In this document: positions 34,910 to 44,505 of the stretch, piece after piece
Layout: each line of letters opens with the position of its first letter
Numbering within the stretch: position 1 is the stretch's first letter
Source of the DNA: Nostoc sp. FACHB-973
Lineage (GTDB): Bacteria > Cyanobacteriota > Cyanobacteriia > Cyanobacteriales > Nostocaceae
DNA length: 64,000 bases
Assembly: GCF_014698115.1 (NCBI RefSeq)
Contig: NZ_JACJSJ010000024.1
Location: 1-64,000, forward strand
Reading direction: 5' to 3'
Notes under the pieces: model-generated
The model's database searches: none
What the model saw: the letters and a program-made list of their open reading frames with translations, nothing else
Told to the model about the DNA's origin: nothing
Program-made: the position numbers and the translations under genes

Positions 34910-36553
34910 ATGAAACCATACCTTCCTCAAAATGATCCTAACCCGACACAACGCAAATCTTCGTTAGAGCGGAAACAAGGAGAGTATGAATTTGATCACG
35001 ACTTTTTACCGCCGATCGCAATGCTCAAAGATGTACCTGCTGTCGAAAATTTTTCTACCAGGTATATTGCTGAACGTACAGTAGAGACAGCAGAGCTTCC
35101 TATCAATATGTTGGCTGTTAAAACCCGTGCTTTATGGGACCCTTTAGATGAATTACAAGACTATGAAGACTATTTTCCAGTCTTGCCTAAACCTAATGTC
35201 ATCAAAACATACCAAACAGATGACTCTTTTTGTGAACAACGGCTGTGTGGCGCGAATCCTGTGGCTTTACAGCAAATTAAAGAGATGCCGTTGGGGTTTG
35301 AGTTTACCATCGAAGAACTGCAAGAAAAATTTGGCGAATCTATCAATTTGGTAGAAAAACTTGCGAATGGGAATTTATATATAACTGATTACAGACCGCT
35401 TTCATTTGTTAAAGGTGGTACTTACGAAAGAGGTAAAAAGTATTTACCAACACCCCTAGCTTTTTTCTGTTGGCGTAGTTCTGGTTTTAGCGATCGCGGT
35501 CAACTCGTACCTATTGCCATTCAACTCAATCCCGCAGTTGGCAGACAAAGCCAATTAATCACACCTTTTGACGATCCTTTAACTTGGTTTCATGCCAAAC
35601 TTTGTGTTCAAATTGCTGATGCTAACCATCATGAAATGAGTAGTCATCTTTGTCGAACTCACTTTGTCATGGAACCTTTCGCCATTGTCACAGCCCGTCA
35701 ATTAGCTGATAATCATCCCCTTAATTTGTTACTAAAACCCCACTTTCGTTTCATGTTGGCTAATAATGACTTGGGTCGTAAACGCCTAGTTAATAGGGGC
35801 GGGCCTGTTGACGAATTGCTAGCTGGAACTCTGCAAGAATCATTACAAATTGTGGTCAATGCCTATCAAGAATGGAGCTTAGATCAATTTGCTTTACCCA
35901 CTGAAATCAAAAATCGTGGTATGGGCGATCCTGACAACTTACCTCACTATCCCTATCGAGACGATGGGATGCTATTGTGGAATGCCATTAAAAAGTTTGT
36001 GTCTGAATACTTGAATTTATACTACAAAACTCCCCAAGATTTGACAGCAGACTTAGAATTGCAAGCTTGGGCGCAGGAATTAGTTTCCCAATCAGGCGGA
36101 CGAGTTAAAGGTGTTCCTTCGCGCATTGAAAAATTAGAACAATTAGTTGACATTGCGACTGCGGTAATTTTCACCTGTGGCCCACAACACGCTGCTGTTA
36201 ACTACCCACAATATGAATATATGACCTTCATGCCGAATATGCCCCTTGCTGCTTATAAACAAATGACACCAGAAGGCACTATTCCTGACCGCAAAAGCTT
36301 ATTATCATTTCTGCCACCGTCGAAGCAAACTGCTGACCAATTGTCAATTTTATTCATCCTGTCAGCTTACCGTTATGACAGATTAGGTTACTATGACGAT
36401 AAGTTCGCAGACCCAAAAGTTCAGGATGTTTTAGTTAAATTTCAACAGGATTTAAACGATGTAGAGCGTAAAATTGAGTTGAACAATAAGAGTCGTTTAA
36501 TAAAGTATAACTACCTCAAACCAAGGCTTGTTACCAATAGTATCAGCATCTAA
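34910..36553 (+). CDS. lipoxygenase (arachidonate/linoleate-type, PLAT-less)
   Basis: A 547-residue iron dioxygenase that inserts O2 into polyunsaturated fatty acids. Iron ligands are visible: His241 and His246 in NHHEMSSHLCRTHFVMEPF, His427 and Asn431 in CGPQHAAVNYPQY, and the C-terminal Ile547. There is no N-terminal PLAT or catalase-like domain, giving a compact bacterial-type enzyme. At the position that controls stereochemistry (aligned by eye to soybean Ala542), it has Gly289 in NNDLGRKRL, which in other lipoxygenases goes with R-configured products. It is the first of four plus-strand genes (hydroxylase, NRPS, exporter). Product and role are unknown; a link to the NRPS is inference from position only. 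Confidence 0.93.
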   Translation: MKPYLPQNDPNPTQRKSSLERKQGEYEFDHDFLPPIAMLKDVPAVENFSTRYIAERTVETAELPINMLAVKTRALWDPLDELQDYEDYFPVLPKPNVIKTYQTDDSFCEQRLCGANPVALQQIKEMPLGFEFTIEELQEKFGESINLVEKLANGNLYITDYRPLSFVKGGTYERGKKYLPTPLAFFCWRSSGFSDRGQLVPIAIQLNPAVGRQSQLITPFDDPLTWFHAKLCVQIADANHHEMSSHLCRTHFVMEPFAIVTARQLADNHPLNLLLKPHFRFMLANNDLGRKRLVNRGGPVDELLAGTLQESLQIVVNAYQEWSLDQFALPTEIKNRGMGDPDNLPHYPYRDDGMLLWNAIKKFVSEYLNLYYKTPQDLTADLELQAWAQELVSQSGGRVKGVPSRIEKLEQLVDIATAVIFTCGPQHAAVNYPQYEYMTFMPNMPLAAYKQMTPEGTIPDRKSLLSFLPPSKQTADQLSILFILSAYRYDRLGYYDDKFADPKVQDVLVKFQQDLNDVERKIELNNKSRLIKYNYLKPRLVTNSISI

Positions 36554-37018
36554 TTTCATCAAATTTCAGTTTCTTCAACATCTGCAAAAATAGCTACGCA
36601 AAGGCTTTGACATTTTTTGCAGATGTTTTGTTTGGTAAGCTGTTATATCATGTCCGGGTAATTAGTTATGATTCGCATAGTCATTGCACCCCACCCCTCC
36701 CCCGAACTCACGGGCTACGGTGTATACACAAGCCTTCTATAGTGGCCCCACAGCCTTTTGATCCCCCCAACCCCCCGATAAATTGGCAGGGTGGTTTCAT
36801 ACAAGCAGAGAAAAACTAAAACTGCGTTTCAAAGCCTCTCTCCCCGTGGGGGAGAGGTTTGGAGAGGGGTAAAAAGCTAGGGTTTGTTGACTCTCTAGCT
36901 AATATGCTGTAAATTAATTTTTGATTACACAGGGAATTAATAATAAAAATTCAACACTCAAAAGTTAAAGTTATAAATTGTCTCTAGGTCAAATTTTTGT
37001 AATTAATCAAATAATGTA
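36554..37018. other. repeat-bearing gap between lipoxygenase and hydroxylase genes
   Basis: About 465 bases. They include CACCCCACCCCTCCCCCGAACTC, a GATCCCCCCAACCCCCCG segment, and a CTCTCCCC-GTG-GGGGAGAG hairpin. These are fragments of dispersed palindromic repeats. A GC-rich mosaic followed by AT-rich sequence before the next gene suggests a separate promoter for the hydroxylase. No gene was seen. Confidence 0.5.
36838..36856. repeat. palindromic hairpin CTCTCCCC/GGGGAGAG
   Basis: A perfect 8-bp stem with a 3-base loop, followed by TTTGGAGAGGGGT. Such 'gggggagaggtttggagagggg' elements are recalled as frequent intergenic repeats in Nostoc-type genomes. It may terminate lipoxygenase transcription. 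Confidence 0.7.
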
Positions 37019-37981
37019 ATGATGGAAATAGTAAATAGTATTTTGTATCCATTTCAACTACCATTTTTGGCATCATCTCGAATTTATTGGTTATATCTGC
37101 TTTCAACTATTTTACTAGCGACAATACTATATATACTTCGTTTACCCAATCGGGATAAGGATAAAAATTTCCTAGAATACCTTTTACCTAAAGAAGTTTA
37201 TCTACATCCTTCATCTATTACTCAATACAAATACTTTTTTTTAATTTCATTGTTCGAGATATTTTTCGTAGTGCCAACAACGCTATTTTTAGTAAAACTT
37301 ACCGATATAACTTGCCAAAGTTTGATACAAATTACAGGCATTACTACACCTTTTGCTGTCACGAGTCCCCAATTATGGCAGCAGATCGTATTCAGCATTT
37401 TTTTAGCATTATTAGGTGACTTTGCTAATTTTTTCTACCATTATCTGGCTCATAAAATTCCTATTTTGTGGGAATTCCATAAAGTACATCATTCAGCCGA
37501 AGTCATCACACCATTGACGGTATATCGTATTCATCCATTTGAAATGTTTTTCGGCACAATAACGATTGTTACAGTCACTAGTTTCGGAGCAGGCATTTGG
37601 ATTTACTTGTTTGGAAACGGGGTGAAAGAGCTATTAATTTATGGAGTCAGCTTTGAGATTTTTATCTTTTATTTAGCAGGATATAACTTGCGTCATTCTC
37701 ATATCTGGTTAGCTTATTCTCAGTGGATCAGCCATATTTTCATCAGTCCAGCACAACACCAAATTCATCATAGTGTAGACCCCAAACATTATGATAAAAA
37801 CTTTGGTTATATTTTCGCATTTTGGGACTTTATGTTTGGCTGTTTATACGTGCCAAGTAACTATGAAAAACTGAGCTTTGGTTTATCAGATGGAGAATCA
37901 AATTTGTTTAATAGTGTCACTAATATATTTTTACAGCCTTTGAGAGCAATTAGACAGAGAATCAGCAAAAATTCAGTCTGA
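37019..37981 (+). CDS. fatty acid hydroxylase/sterol desaturase family membrane protein
   Basis: A 320-residue integral membrane di-iron enzyme. It has hydrophobic helices at about residues 22-40, 70-95, 122-137 and 180-222. The three histidine boxes of the superfamily are present: H141-YLA-H145, H154-KV-H157-H158 and H247-QI-H250-H251, with another HSH at 226-228. Members hydroxylate or desaturate lipid chains or carotenoid rings using O2. This one is too divergent to name a substrate. It lies between a lipoxygenase and an NRPS on the same strand, so it could tailor a lipid precursor; that is inference. Start: two ATGs in tandem at 37019 and 37022. Confidence 0.85.
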   Translation: MMEIVNSILYPFQLPFLASSRIYWLYLLSTILLATILYILRLPNRDKDKNFLEYLLPKEVYLHPSSITQYKYFFLISLFEIFFVVPTTLFLVKLTDITCQSLIQITGITTPFAVTSPQLWQQIVFSIFLALLGDFANFFYHYLAHKIPILWEFHKVHHSAEVITPLTVYRIHPFEMFFGTITIVTVTSFGAGIWIYLFGNGVKELLIYGVSFEIFIFYLAGYNLRHSHIWLAYSQWISHIFISPAQHQIHHSVDPKHYDKNFGYIFAFWDFMFGCLYVPSNYEKLSFGLSDGESNLFNSVTNIFLQPLRAIRQRISKNSV

Positions 37982-38085
37982 TTTAAATGCATGGATTCCA
38001 CCTATTAGTGGGATTTTGTAAAAAAGTAGTGCAAAACACAGCTAAAATGCACTTATAAAATTCAGATATAACAACAACAACGGAA

Positions 38086-41000
38086 ATGAAATATTCTCAA
38101 AACAAGTGTATTCATCAGGTGTTTGCAGAGCAGGTAGAAAAAACACCTGATGCAGTAGCAGTCGTATTTGAAAACCAGCAATTGACCTACAGGGAATTGA
38201 ATGCAAAAGCTAATCAACTGGCACATCACTTGCAAGCGATGGGGGTCGGCTCAGAGGTATTGGTGGGTCTATGCGTAGAGCGCTCTATTGAAGTAATTAT
38301 CGGAATTCTTGGTATCCTCAAAGCGGGTGGAGCTTACGTTCCTTTAGACCCTGCTTATCCCCAAGAACGTCTGGCATTTATGTTAGAGGATACTAACTTA
38401 AAAGTGGTTTTAACAAAGACAGAGTGGATAGAGATACTACCTGTTATTACCGCTTCAGTGATTCTTCTTGATGCAGACTGGCAGAAAATTGAGCAACAAA
38501 GCCAAGAGAATCCAGTGTGTAATGTAACGCCGGAAAATCTCGCTTACTTAATATATACTTCTGGCTCTACTGGCAAGCCAAAAGGAGTGCAAATGCCCCA
38601 CGTCAGTGTTGGATATTATTTGCAAGCGATCGCTAAAATAATACCAGTCAATACCAACGATATTTATCTCCACACAGCATCTTTCTCTTTTACTGCCTCA
38701 GTCAGACAATTATTCTTACCTTTATCCCAAGGTGCTACAAATATCATTGCCACCCGCGAACAAACTAGAACTCCCCTGAGCCTATTTGAATTAATCCAAA
38801 CACAGGGTGTCACTATCTCTGATGGTGTACCTTCCGTGTGGCGTTATGGACTGATGGCTTTAGAAAGTTTAGATGTAAAATATACTGAAGCACTGAGCAA
38901 ATCAAAATTAAGATTAATAGTATTTGGTGGCGAATTACTACCCTATCAATTAATTAAAAAGTTACGTAACTTCTTTAAAATACCACCTCAATTTGTTAAT
39001 ATTTTAGGTCAAACAGAAACTATTGGACATGGTTTTTATGTCATTCCAGAGGATTGCAAGCAGGAAGAGGGATATGTCCCAGTCGGTCATCCTTTAGAAA
39101 ACATTCAGCAAGTTTATTTACTCAATTCGCATCTTGAACCAGTTAAAATTGGTGAGTCTGGTGAAGTATATGTTGCAGGTTCTACCTTAGCTCGTGACTA
39201 TCTAAACCGAACTCAAGCCAATGCAGAAAAATTTATCTCTAATCCCTTTAATCCACAACAGCGACTTTTCAAAACTGGTGATGTAGCTCGCTACTCAAGC
39301 AATGGTACTCTAGAAATTCTTGGTCGGATCGACTTTCAGGTAAATATTCGGGGGATGCGAGTTGAACTGGAAGAAATCGAATCAGTATTGAAACTTCATC
39401 CCAGTGTCCGAGAAGGTATAATCACCGCAAGAGAAGATATACCAGGAGACCTGCGTCTAGTAGCCTATATTGTAGCTAACAATCAAGCCTTTGATTGGGG
39501 AGAAATCCGCAGCTTTCTAGAGCAGAAACTACCAGATTATATGGTTCCTAATGCCTTCGTGCTGATGGAGAAACTGCCAGTATTACCCAACGGCAAATTA
39601 GACCGCCACAGCTTACCTGCACCAAATATATCTGCTGATATTCGTAACTTTGTTGCACCTCGTACCCCTATAGAACAACTTATAGCAACTATTTGGGCGG
39701 AAGTTTTAGGATTACAAAAAGTAGGCATTTATGATAATTTTTTGGAATTGGGGGGACATTCGCTGCTCGCCAGTTTAGTTATATCTAGATTACGTGAAAG
39801 CTTATCTGTGGAATTATCTGTGGGTGCGCTATTTGAATCACCTACTGTAGCCAGTTTAAGCGAACAAATTGCAACTTCTCACCATCAAAAGCAGCAAACT
39901 AATCCCCTACCAGCATTACAGCCAGTTTCCCGTTCTCTGGAATTACCTTTATCTTTGACTCAGCAGCGATTTTGGTTTATAGACCAAATGGAAGGAGCAA
40001 ATGCTGCTTACAATATTGCTAGGGCATTGCGGCTAGTAGGTAGGCTGAATTTAACAACACTCCAACAAGCAATAAAGTCAATTATTCAACGCCATGAAAC
40101 GCTGCGTACTTCCTTTGGCATAGTAGATGGTAAACCAGTGCAATTTATTGCTGCAACTGTACCATTTACTTTACCCTTAGTAGACTTACAAGAATTACCA
40201 GAAGTTGAGCGATTGGCTGAATTACAAAAATTAATTACCGCAGAATATACACAACCTTTTGCTTTAAGCACAACATCTTTATTAAGAGTCAAACTCATTC
40301 GTCTAGAGTCAGATTCTCACATCCTGCTAGTGACGATGCACCATATCATCTCTGATGCTTGGTCTGTGGGAATTTTCTTGAAAGAATTGTCTAATTTCTA
40401 TGCAGCTTCTCCCTTACCAGAATTGCTTATCCAGTATGTAGATTATACTTATTGGCAACGTCAGTGGCTGCAAAACGATGCGATCGCCACTCAGCTAAAC
40501 TACTGGAAACAACAGTTAGCAGATGCTCCACCCTTAATAGAATTACCAACAGACCGATCGCACTCTGCTATCCAGACATTTCGTAGCAGCATCGAGAGGT
40601 TTAAGTTGGGTGATGACCTGACTAGCAAACTGAAAACCCTAAGTCAGAAGTCAGGTGCTTCCCTATTTATGACTCTCCAAGCGGCTTTTGTGACGTTGCT
40701 TTCTCGCTACACTGGTCAGGAAGATATTGTCATCGGCTCTCCCATTACTAACCGCAACCATCCAGCCCTTGAGCCATTAATTGGTTTTTTTGTCAACACT
40801 CTGGTTTTACGCACCCGCTTAAAAAACAACCCTACATTTCGAGAACTTCTAACCCAGGTACGACAGGTTGCTCTTGATGCTTACGCTCACCAAGATGTAC
40901 CTTTTAATCGACTGGTTGAATTTCTCCAACCACAACGTCACCTCAGCCACAGCCCTCTGTTCCAGGTGATGTTTGTATTGCAAAATTCCCCAGTGGAAAA

Positions 41001-44000
41001 ACTGGAATTGCCAGGTTTGAGTGTAACGCAGATCGAATTAGACAGACCGACCGCAGGCGCGACTTTTGATTTAACCCTGTCGATGCAAGAAATAGACTCA
41101 GAACTCAGGGGGGCATTTGAATATAATGCCAACTTGTTTGATGCTGACACCATTGCACGGATGGTAGGACATTTTCAAACTTTGGTAGAAGGTATTGTTA
41201 CCAATCCAGAACAACAAATTGCTAACTTACCACTGTTGACAGCAGATGAACAGCATCAGCTACTTGGGGAATGGAATAATACACAAACTAATTACCCACA
41301 AGATAAGTGTACTCATGAATTGGTAACAATACAAGCAGAAAAAACGCCTGATGCGGTAGCAGTGGTATTTGAGAATCAGCAATTAACTTACCGACAATTA
41401 AATCTCCAAGCTAACCAACTAGCCCATTATTTGAAGTCTTTGGGTGTTGAAAAAGAAACTTTAGTTGGTGTTTTTTTGGAACGTTCTTTTGAAATGGCAG
41501 TGGGATTTTTGGGCATTTTGAAAGCTGGTGGTGCTTATGTTCCCCTAGATCCTAATTATCCCCCAGAACGCCTCAATTATATGGTGGCAGATTCGCAAAT
41601 GTCGGTTATCTTGACTCATTCTTCATTACTGCCATATTTATCAGCAACGCTAGAGCAAGCACAAACTAAAATCATCTGTTGGGATAAAGATATAGAAACT
41701 ATTGCAAGTCAGAGTTTAGATAATCCTATTAATAGTGTACAACCTGCAAATTTAGCCTACGTCATCTATACTTCTGGTTCTACAGGGCAACCCAAAGCTG
41801 TACTAATTCAACATTCAGCACTGTTAAATTTACTGTTTTGGCACTTAAACAATTTTGAAGTTAAATTATCAGATCGAGCAACACAGTTAGCAGGAACAGC
41901 GTTTGATGCTGCTGTGTGGGAATTATGGCCTTATTTAGTAGTCGGGGCAAGTATATATTTAATTAAATCAGAATTTCTGCTTTCACCAAAAACCCTCCAA
42001 GAGCAGTTGATATCACATAATATTACTATTAGTTTTATTCCTACACCCTTAGCAGAAAAATTATGTCTTTTAGCATGGCCAGAAAATACAGCTTTACGAA
42101 CTATATTAACTGGTGGAGATAAACTTAATTATTATCCATCAGAGACATTACCATTTAAGTTTTTTAATAACTACGGCCCCACAGAAAATACTGTAGTTAC
42201 AACTTCTGGACAAATTTTACCAGGAGAATTAGCAAGTAAACTTCTGCCTATCGGTCGTCCCATTGCTAACACCCAAGTGTATATTCTCGATCGCTATTTA
42301 CAACCTGTTCCTATTGGTGTACCTGGAGAATTACATATTGGTGGTGTAGGTTTGGCCAGAGGTTATCTCAACCGTCCAGAATTAACAGCCGAAAAATTTA
42401 TTTCTCATCCTTTCCAAGCCAATTATAAATTGTATAAGACAGGTGATTTAGCTCGTTATTTACCAGATGGAAATCTTGAATTTCTGGGACGCATTGATAA
42501 CCAAGTTAAAATTCGCGGTTTTCGCATTGAACCAGGAGAAATTGAAACGATCCTGAGTCAACATCCTCAAGTTCAGCAAGCAGTGGTGACTGTACGGGAA
42601 GACGAACCAGGGAATAAATATTTAACAGCTTATGTTGTTGGCGAAACAGAAACATTGACTAGTAGCGAATTGCGTCAGTTTCTCAAACAACAGCTGCCTG
42701 AATATATGATACCAGCTGCTTTTGTGATGCTCAAAACCTTACCCCTGACTCCTAATGGTAAAGTCGATCGCCGGGTTTTGCCAAAGCCAGAGACAACAAA
42801 TTCAGAACTAGAAGCCGCTTTTGTCGCACCTCGTACTTGGCAAGAAGAAAAATTAGCCGAAATCTGGTGTACAGTATTACATCGGGAAAAAGTAGGCATC
42901 TACGATAACTTCTTTGAATTGGGGGGACACTCTCTCCTGCTAACATCTGTAATATCTCGCATTCGAGAAAGTTTGGCGATCGCACTTCCTCTGCACTCTC
43001 TATTTGAAGCACCTACTATAGCTGCACTTAGTCAGGTGATAACTGCTCGTCAGGTTGAGTTACAGGAGCAGAGTGCAAGTGCTGTGACATTTGATACCTT
43101 ACAACCTCTTGTCCCTCAAGTCCGAGACACATACATACCACTGTCTTTTGCACAAGAGTATATATGGTCTGTACAACAATTAGCTCCTGAAAGTTTCGCC
43201 CACAACAGCTTTTTTGTTTTACGTTTTACTGGTTTGCTTTCTGCAAGTGTGTTGGAATCTAGCTTCAACGAGATTATTCGCCGTCATGAAATATTACGGA
43301 CGGCCTTTGCTGTGGTAGAAGGTCAACCCGTACAAATCATTACCCCATTCCTGACTATACCGTTGAAGATTATAGACCTACAAAACCTACCTAAGACAGA
43401 GCGAACATCTAAAGCGCAAATACTTGCTGCTCTGGAATATCAGCACCATTTTGATCTAGCTTCTTGTCCTCTAATCAAGACAACCTTGCTGCGATTAGCT
43501 CAACAGGAGCATTGGTTGATCATAAATATGCACCATATTATTACAGATGGGTGGTCATTTGGCCTGTTGTTGGAGGAGTTACGAATACTCTATGAAGCTT
43601 TTGCCAATGGTTTACCTTCACCCTTACCCGAATTATCTGTTCAGTACGCAGATTTTACCCTTTGGCAACGGAAATACTTTAATGAAAAGGTAATAGAACA
43701 GCAACTTGCTTATTGGCTACAAAAACTGACTAATACTTCACTGGCATCTGATGTGGTGTCTAGCAATCAGCCACAGGTGAGTAACAGCACAAGCGCATCT
43801 ATTTATTCTGTAGTTCTGCCAGCCAGTCTTGTGGCATCAATGGAAACCCTCAGCCGTTCTCAAAGAGTCACCATCTTTGTCATCATTCTGACTGCTCTGA
43901 AGATACTTTTGTTTAATTACAGTGGTAAAAACGAAATTTTAGTAATGGCAACAGTTGGTAATCGTAGTACAGTAGAAACCGAAAAAATGCTCGGTTGCTT

Positions 44001-44469
44001 TATCAACGACGTAATTTTGCGATCTGCGCTCCGCAGCAACGCTTCGTTATCGTATCTTTCATCTGAGGAAACGGGACTTACTCTTTTAGAGCAGGTGAAA
44101 GAAACCCTTACGGAAGCAATCAACAATAAAGAAATTTCTGTTCAAACAGTCATTGACGCTATTACAAGCAAACAACCACTTAACCTCTCAGCATCTCTGA
44201 CCATGCTACCTGTACAAAATTACGATGACTGGATGTTAGATGTAGACTTTGTAACAATTAAGCGCGATCGCAGCCTATGGTATGCGGAAATTCCTCTAGA
44301 ACTTTATGTTTCTTCACCTTCTGTAAATAATCCAACCATTGAAATTAAAGTCTTGTACAGCACAGAGCTATTTACAAATGAAACCATTGAGTATCTGTTT
44401 AGCAATTACCAGAAAATTCTAGAGAAGCTTGTCCAACATCCAAGCAGCCAGGTTTCTGAATTTGCATAA
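38086..44469 (+). CDS. non-ribosomal peptide synthetase, domain order A-T-C-A-T-C
   Basis: A 2127-residue enzyme. A1 is about residues 10-520, T1 has Ser559 (LGGHSLL), C1 is about 615-1060 (HHIISDAW at 752-759), A2 is about 1085-1570, T2 has Ser1616 (LGGHSLL), and C2 is about 1650-2120 (HHIITDGW at 1816-1823). There is no thioesterase or reductase. A2 keeps the canonical Asp (FDAAVWE, Asp1274) and by eye gives the code DAWFLGNVVK, a Leu-type code. A1 has Thr203 where this Asp should be (SFTASVRQ) and GQTET in place of GPTE, so it probably activates something other than an ordinary alpha-amino acid. C2 carries an apparent in-frame repeat insertion near residue 1978. An MFS exporter follows after 36 bases. 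Confidence 0.93.
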   Translation: MKYSQNKCIHQVFAEQVEKTPDAVAVVFENQQLTYRELNAKANQLAHHLQAMGVGSEVLVGLCVERSIEVIIGILGILKAGGAYVPLDPAYPQERLAFMLEDTNLKVVLTKTEWIEILPVITASVILLDADWQKIEQQSQENPVCNVTPENLAYLIYTSGSTGKPKGVQMPHVSVGYYLQAIAKIIPVNTNDIYLHTASFSFTASVRQLFLPLSQGATNIIATREQTRTPLSLFELIQTQGVTISDGVPSVWRYGLMALESLDVKYTEALSKSKLRLIVFGGELLPYQLIKKLRNFFKIPPQFVNILGQTETIGHGFYVIPEDCKQEEGYVPVGHPLENIQQVYLLNSHLEPVKIGESGEVYVAGSTLARDYLNRTQANAEKFISNPFNPQQRLFKTGDVARYSSNGTLEILGRIDFQVNIRGMRVELEEIESVLKLHPSVREGIITAREDIPGDLRLVAYIVANNQAFDWGEIRSFLEQKLPDYMVPNAFVLMEKLPVLPNGKLDRHSLPAPNISADIRNFVAPRTPIEQLIATIWAEVLGLQKVGIYDNFLELGGHSLLASLVISRLRESLSVELSVGALFESPTVASLSEQIATSHHQKQQTNPLPALQPVSRSLELPLSLTQQRFWFIDQMEGANAAYNIARALRLVGRLNLTTLQQAIKSIIQRHETLRTSFGIVDGKPVQFIAATVPFTLPLVDLQELPEVERLAELQKLITAEYTQPFALSTTSLLRVKLIRLESDSHILLVTMHHIISDAWSVGIFLKELSNFYAASPLPELLIQYVDYTYWQRQWLQNDAIATQLNYWKQQLADAPPLIELPTDRSHSAIQTFRSSIERFKLGDDLTSKLKTLSQKSGASLFMTLQAAFVTLLSRYTGQEDIVIGSPITNRNHPALEPLIGFFVNTLVLRTRLKNNPTFRELLTQVRQVALDAYAHQDVPFNRLVEFLQPQRHLSHSPLFQVMFVLQNSPVEKLELPGLSVTQIELDRPTAGATFDLTLSMQEIDSELRGAFEYNANLFDADTIARMVGHFQTLVEGIVTNPEQQIANLPLLTADEQHQLLGEWNNTQTNYPQDKCTHELVTIQAEKTPDAVAVVFENQQLTYRQLNLQANQLAHYLKSLGVEKETLVGVFLERSFEMAVGFLGILKAGGAYVPLDPNYPPERLNYMVADSQMSVILTHSSLLPYLSATLEQAQTKIICWDKDIETIASQSLDNPINSVQPANLAYVIYTSGSTGQPKAVLIQHSALLNLLFWHLNNFEVKLSDRATQLAGTAFDAAVWELWPYLVVGASIYLIKSEFLLSPKTLQEQLISHNITISFIPTPLAEKLCLLAWPENTALRTILTGGDKLNYYPSETLPFKFFNNYGPTENTVVTTSGQILPGELASKLLPIGRPIANTQVYILDRYLQPVPIGVPGELHIGGVGLARGYLNRPELTAEKFISHPFQANYKLYKTGDLARYLPDGNLEFLGRIDNQVKIRGFRIEPGEIETILSQHPQVQQAVVTVREDEPGNKYLTAYVVGETETLTSSELRQFLKQQLPEYMIPAAFVMLKTLPLTPNGKVDRRVLPKPETTNSELEAAFVAPRTWQEEKLAEIWCTVLHREKVGIYDNFFELGGHSLLLTSVISRIRESLAIALPLHSLFEAPTIAALSQVITARQVELQEQSASAVTFDTLQPLVPQVRDTYIPLSFAQEYIWSVQQLAPESFAHNSFFVLRFTGLLSASVLESSFNEIIRRHEILRTAFAVVEGQPVQIITPFLTIPLKIIDLQNLPKTERTSKAQILAALEYQHHFDLASCPLIKTTLLRLAQQEHWLIINMHHIITDGWSFGLLLEELRILYEAFANGLPSPLPELSVQYADFTLWQRKYFNEKVIEQQLAYWLQKLTNTSLASDVVSSNQPQVSNSTSASIYSVVLPASLVASMETLSRSQRVTIFVIILTALKILLFNYSGKNEILVMATVGNRSTVETEKMLGCFINDVILRSALRSNASLSYLSSEETGLTLLEQVKETLTEAINNKEISVQTVIDAITSKQPLNLSASLTMLPVQNYDDWMLDVDFVTIKRDRSLWYAEIPLELYVSSPSVNNPTIEIKVLYSTELFTNETIEYLFSNYQKILEKLVQHPSSQVSEFA
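44019..44062. repeat. repeat-like insertion inside the NRPS C2 domain
   Basis: The bases GCGATCTGCGCTCCGCAGCAACGCTTCGTTATCG, with the dyad TGCG-CTC-CGCA and HIP1-like edges, resemble dispersed Nostoc repeats. They encode an extra ALRSNASLSYLSSE stretch around residue 1980 between the normal motifs FINDVILR and TGLTLLEQVKET. The frame is kept. Confidence 0.5.
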
Positions 44470-44505
44470 GTTGAGGGTAAACCTTTTTTTTATCATCCGG
44501 TATTT

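Noticed and set aside
38086..39620. A1 as a fatty acyl-AMP ligase
   Set aside because: Its sequence, including the A8/A10 motifs and fusion to a standard T domain, is of the amino-acid adenylation type; the FAAL-specific insertion was not seen.
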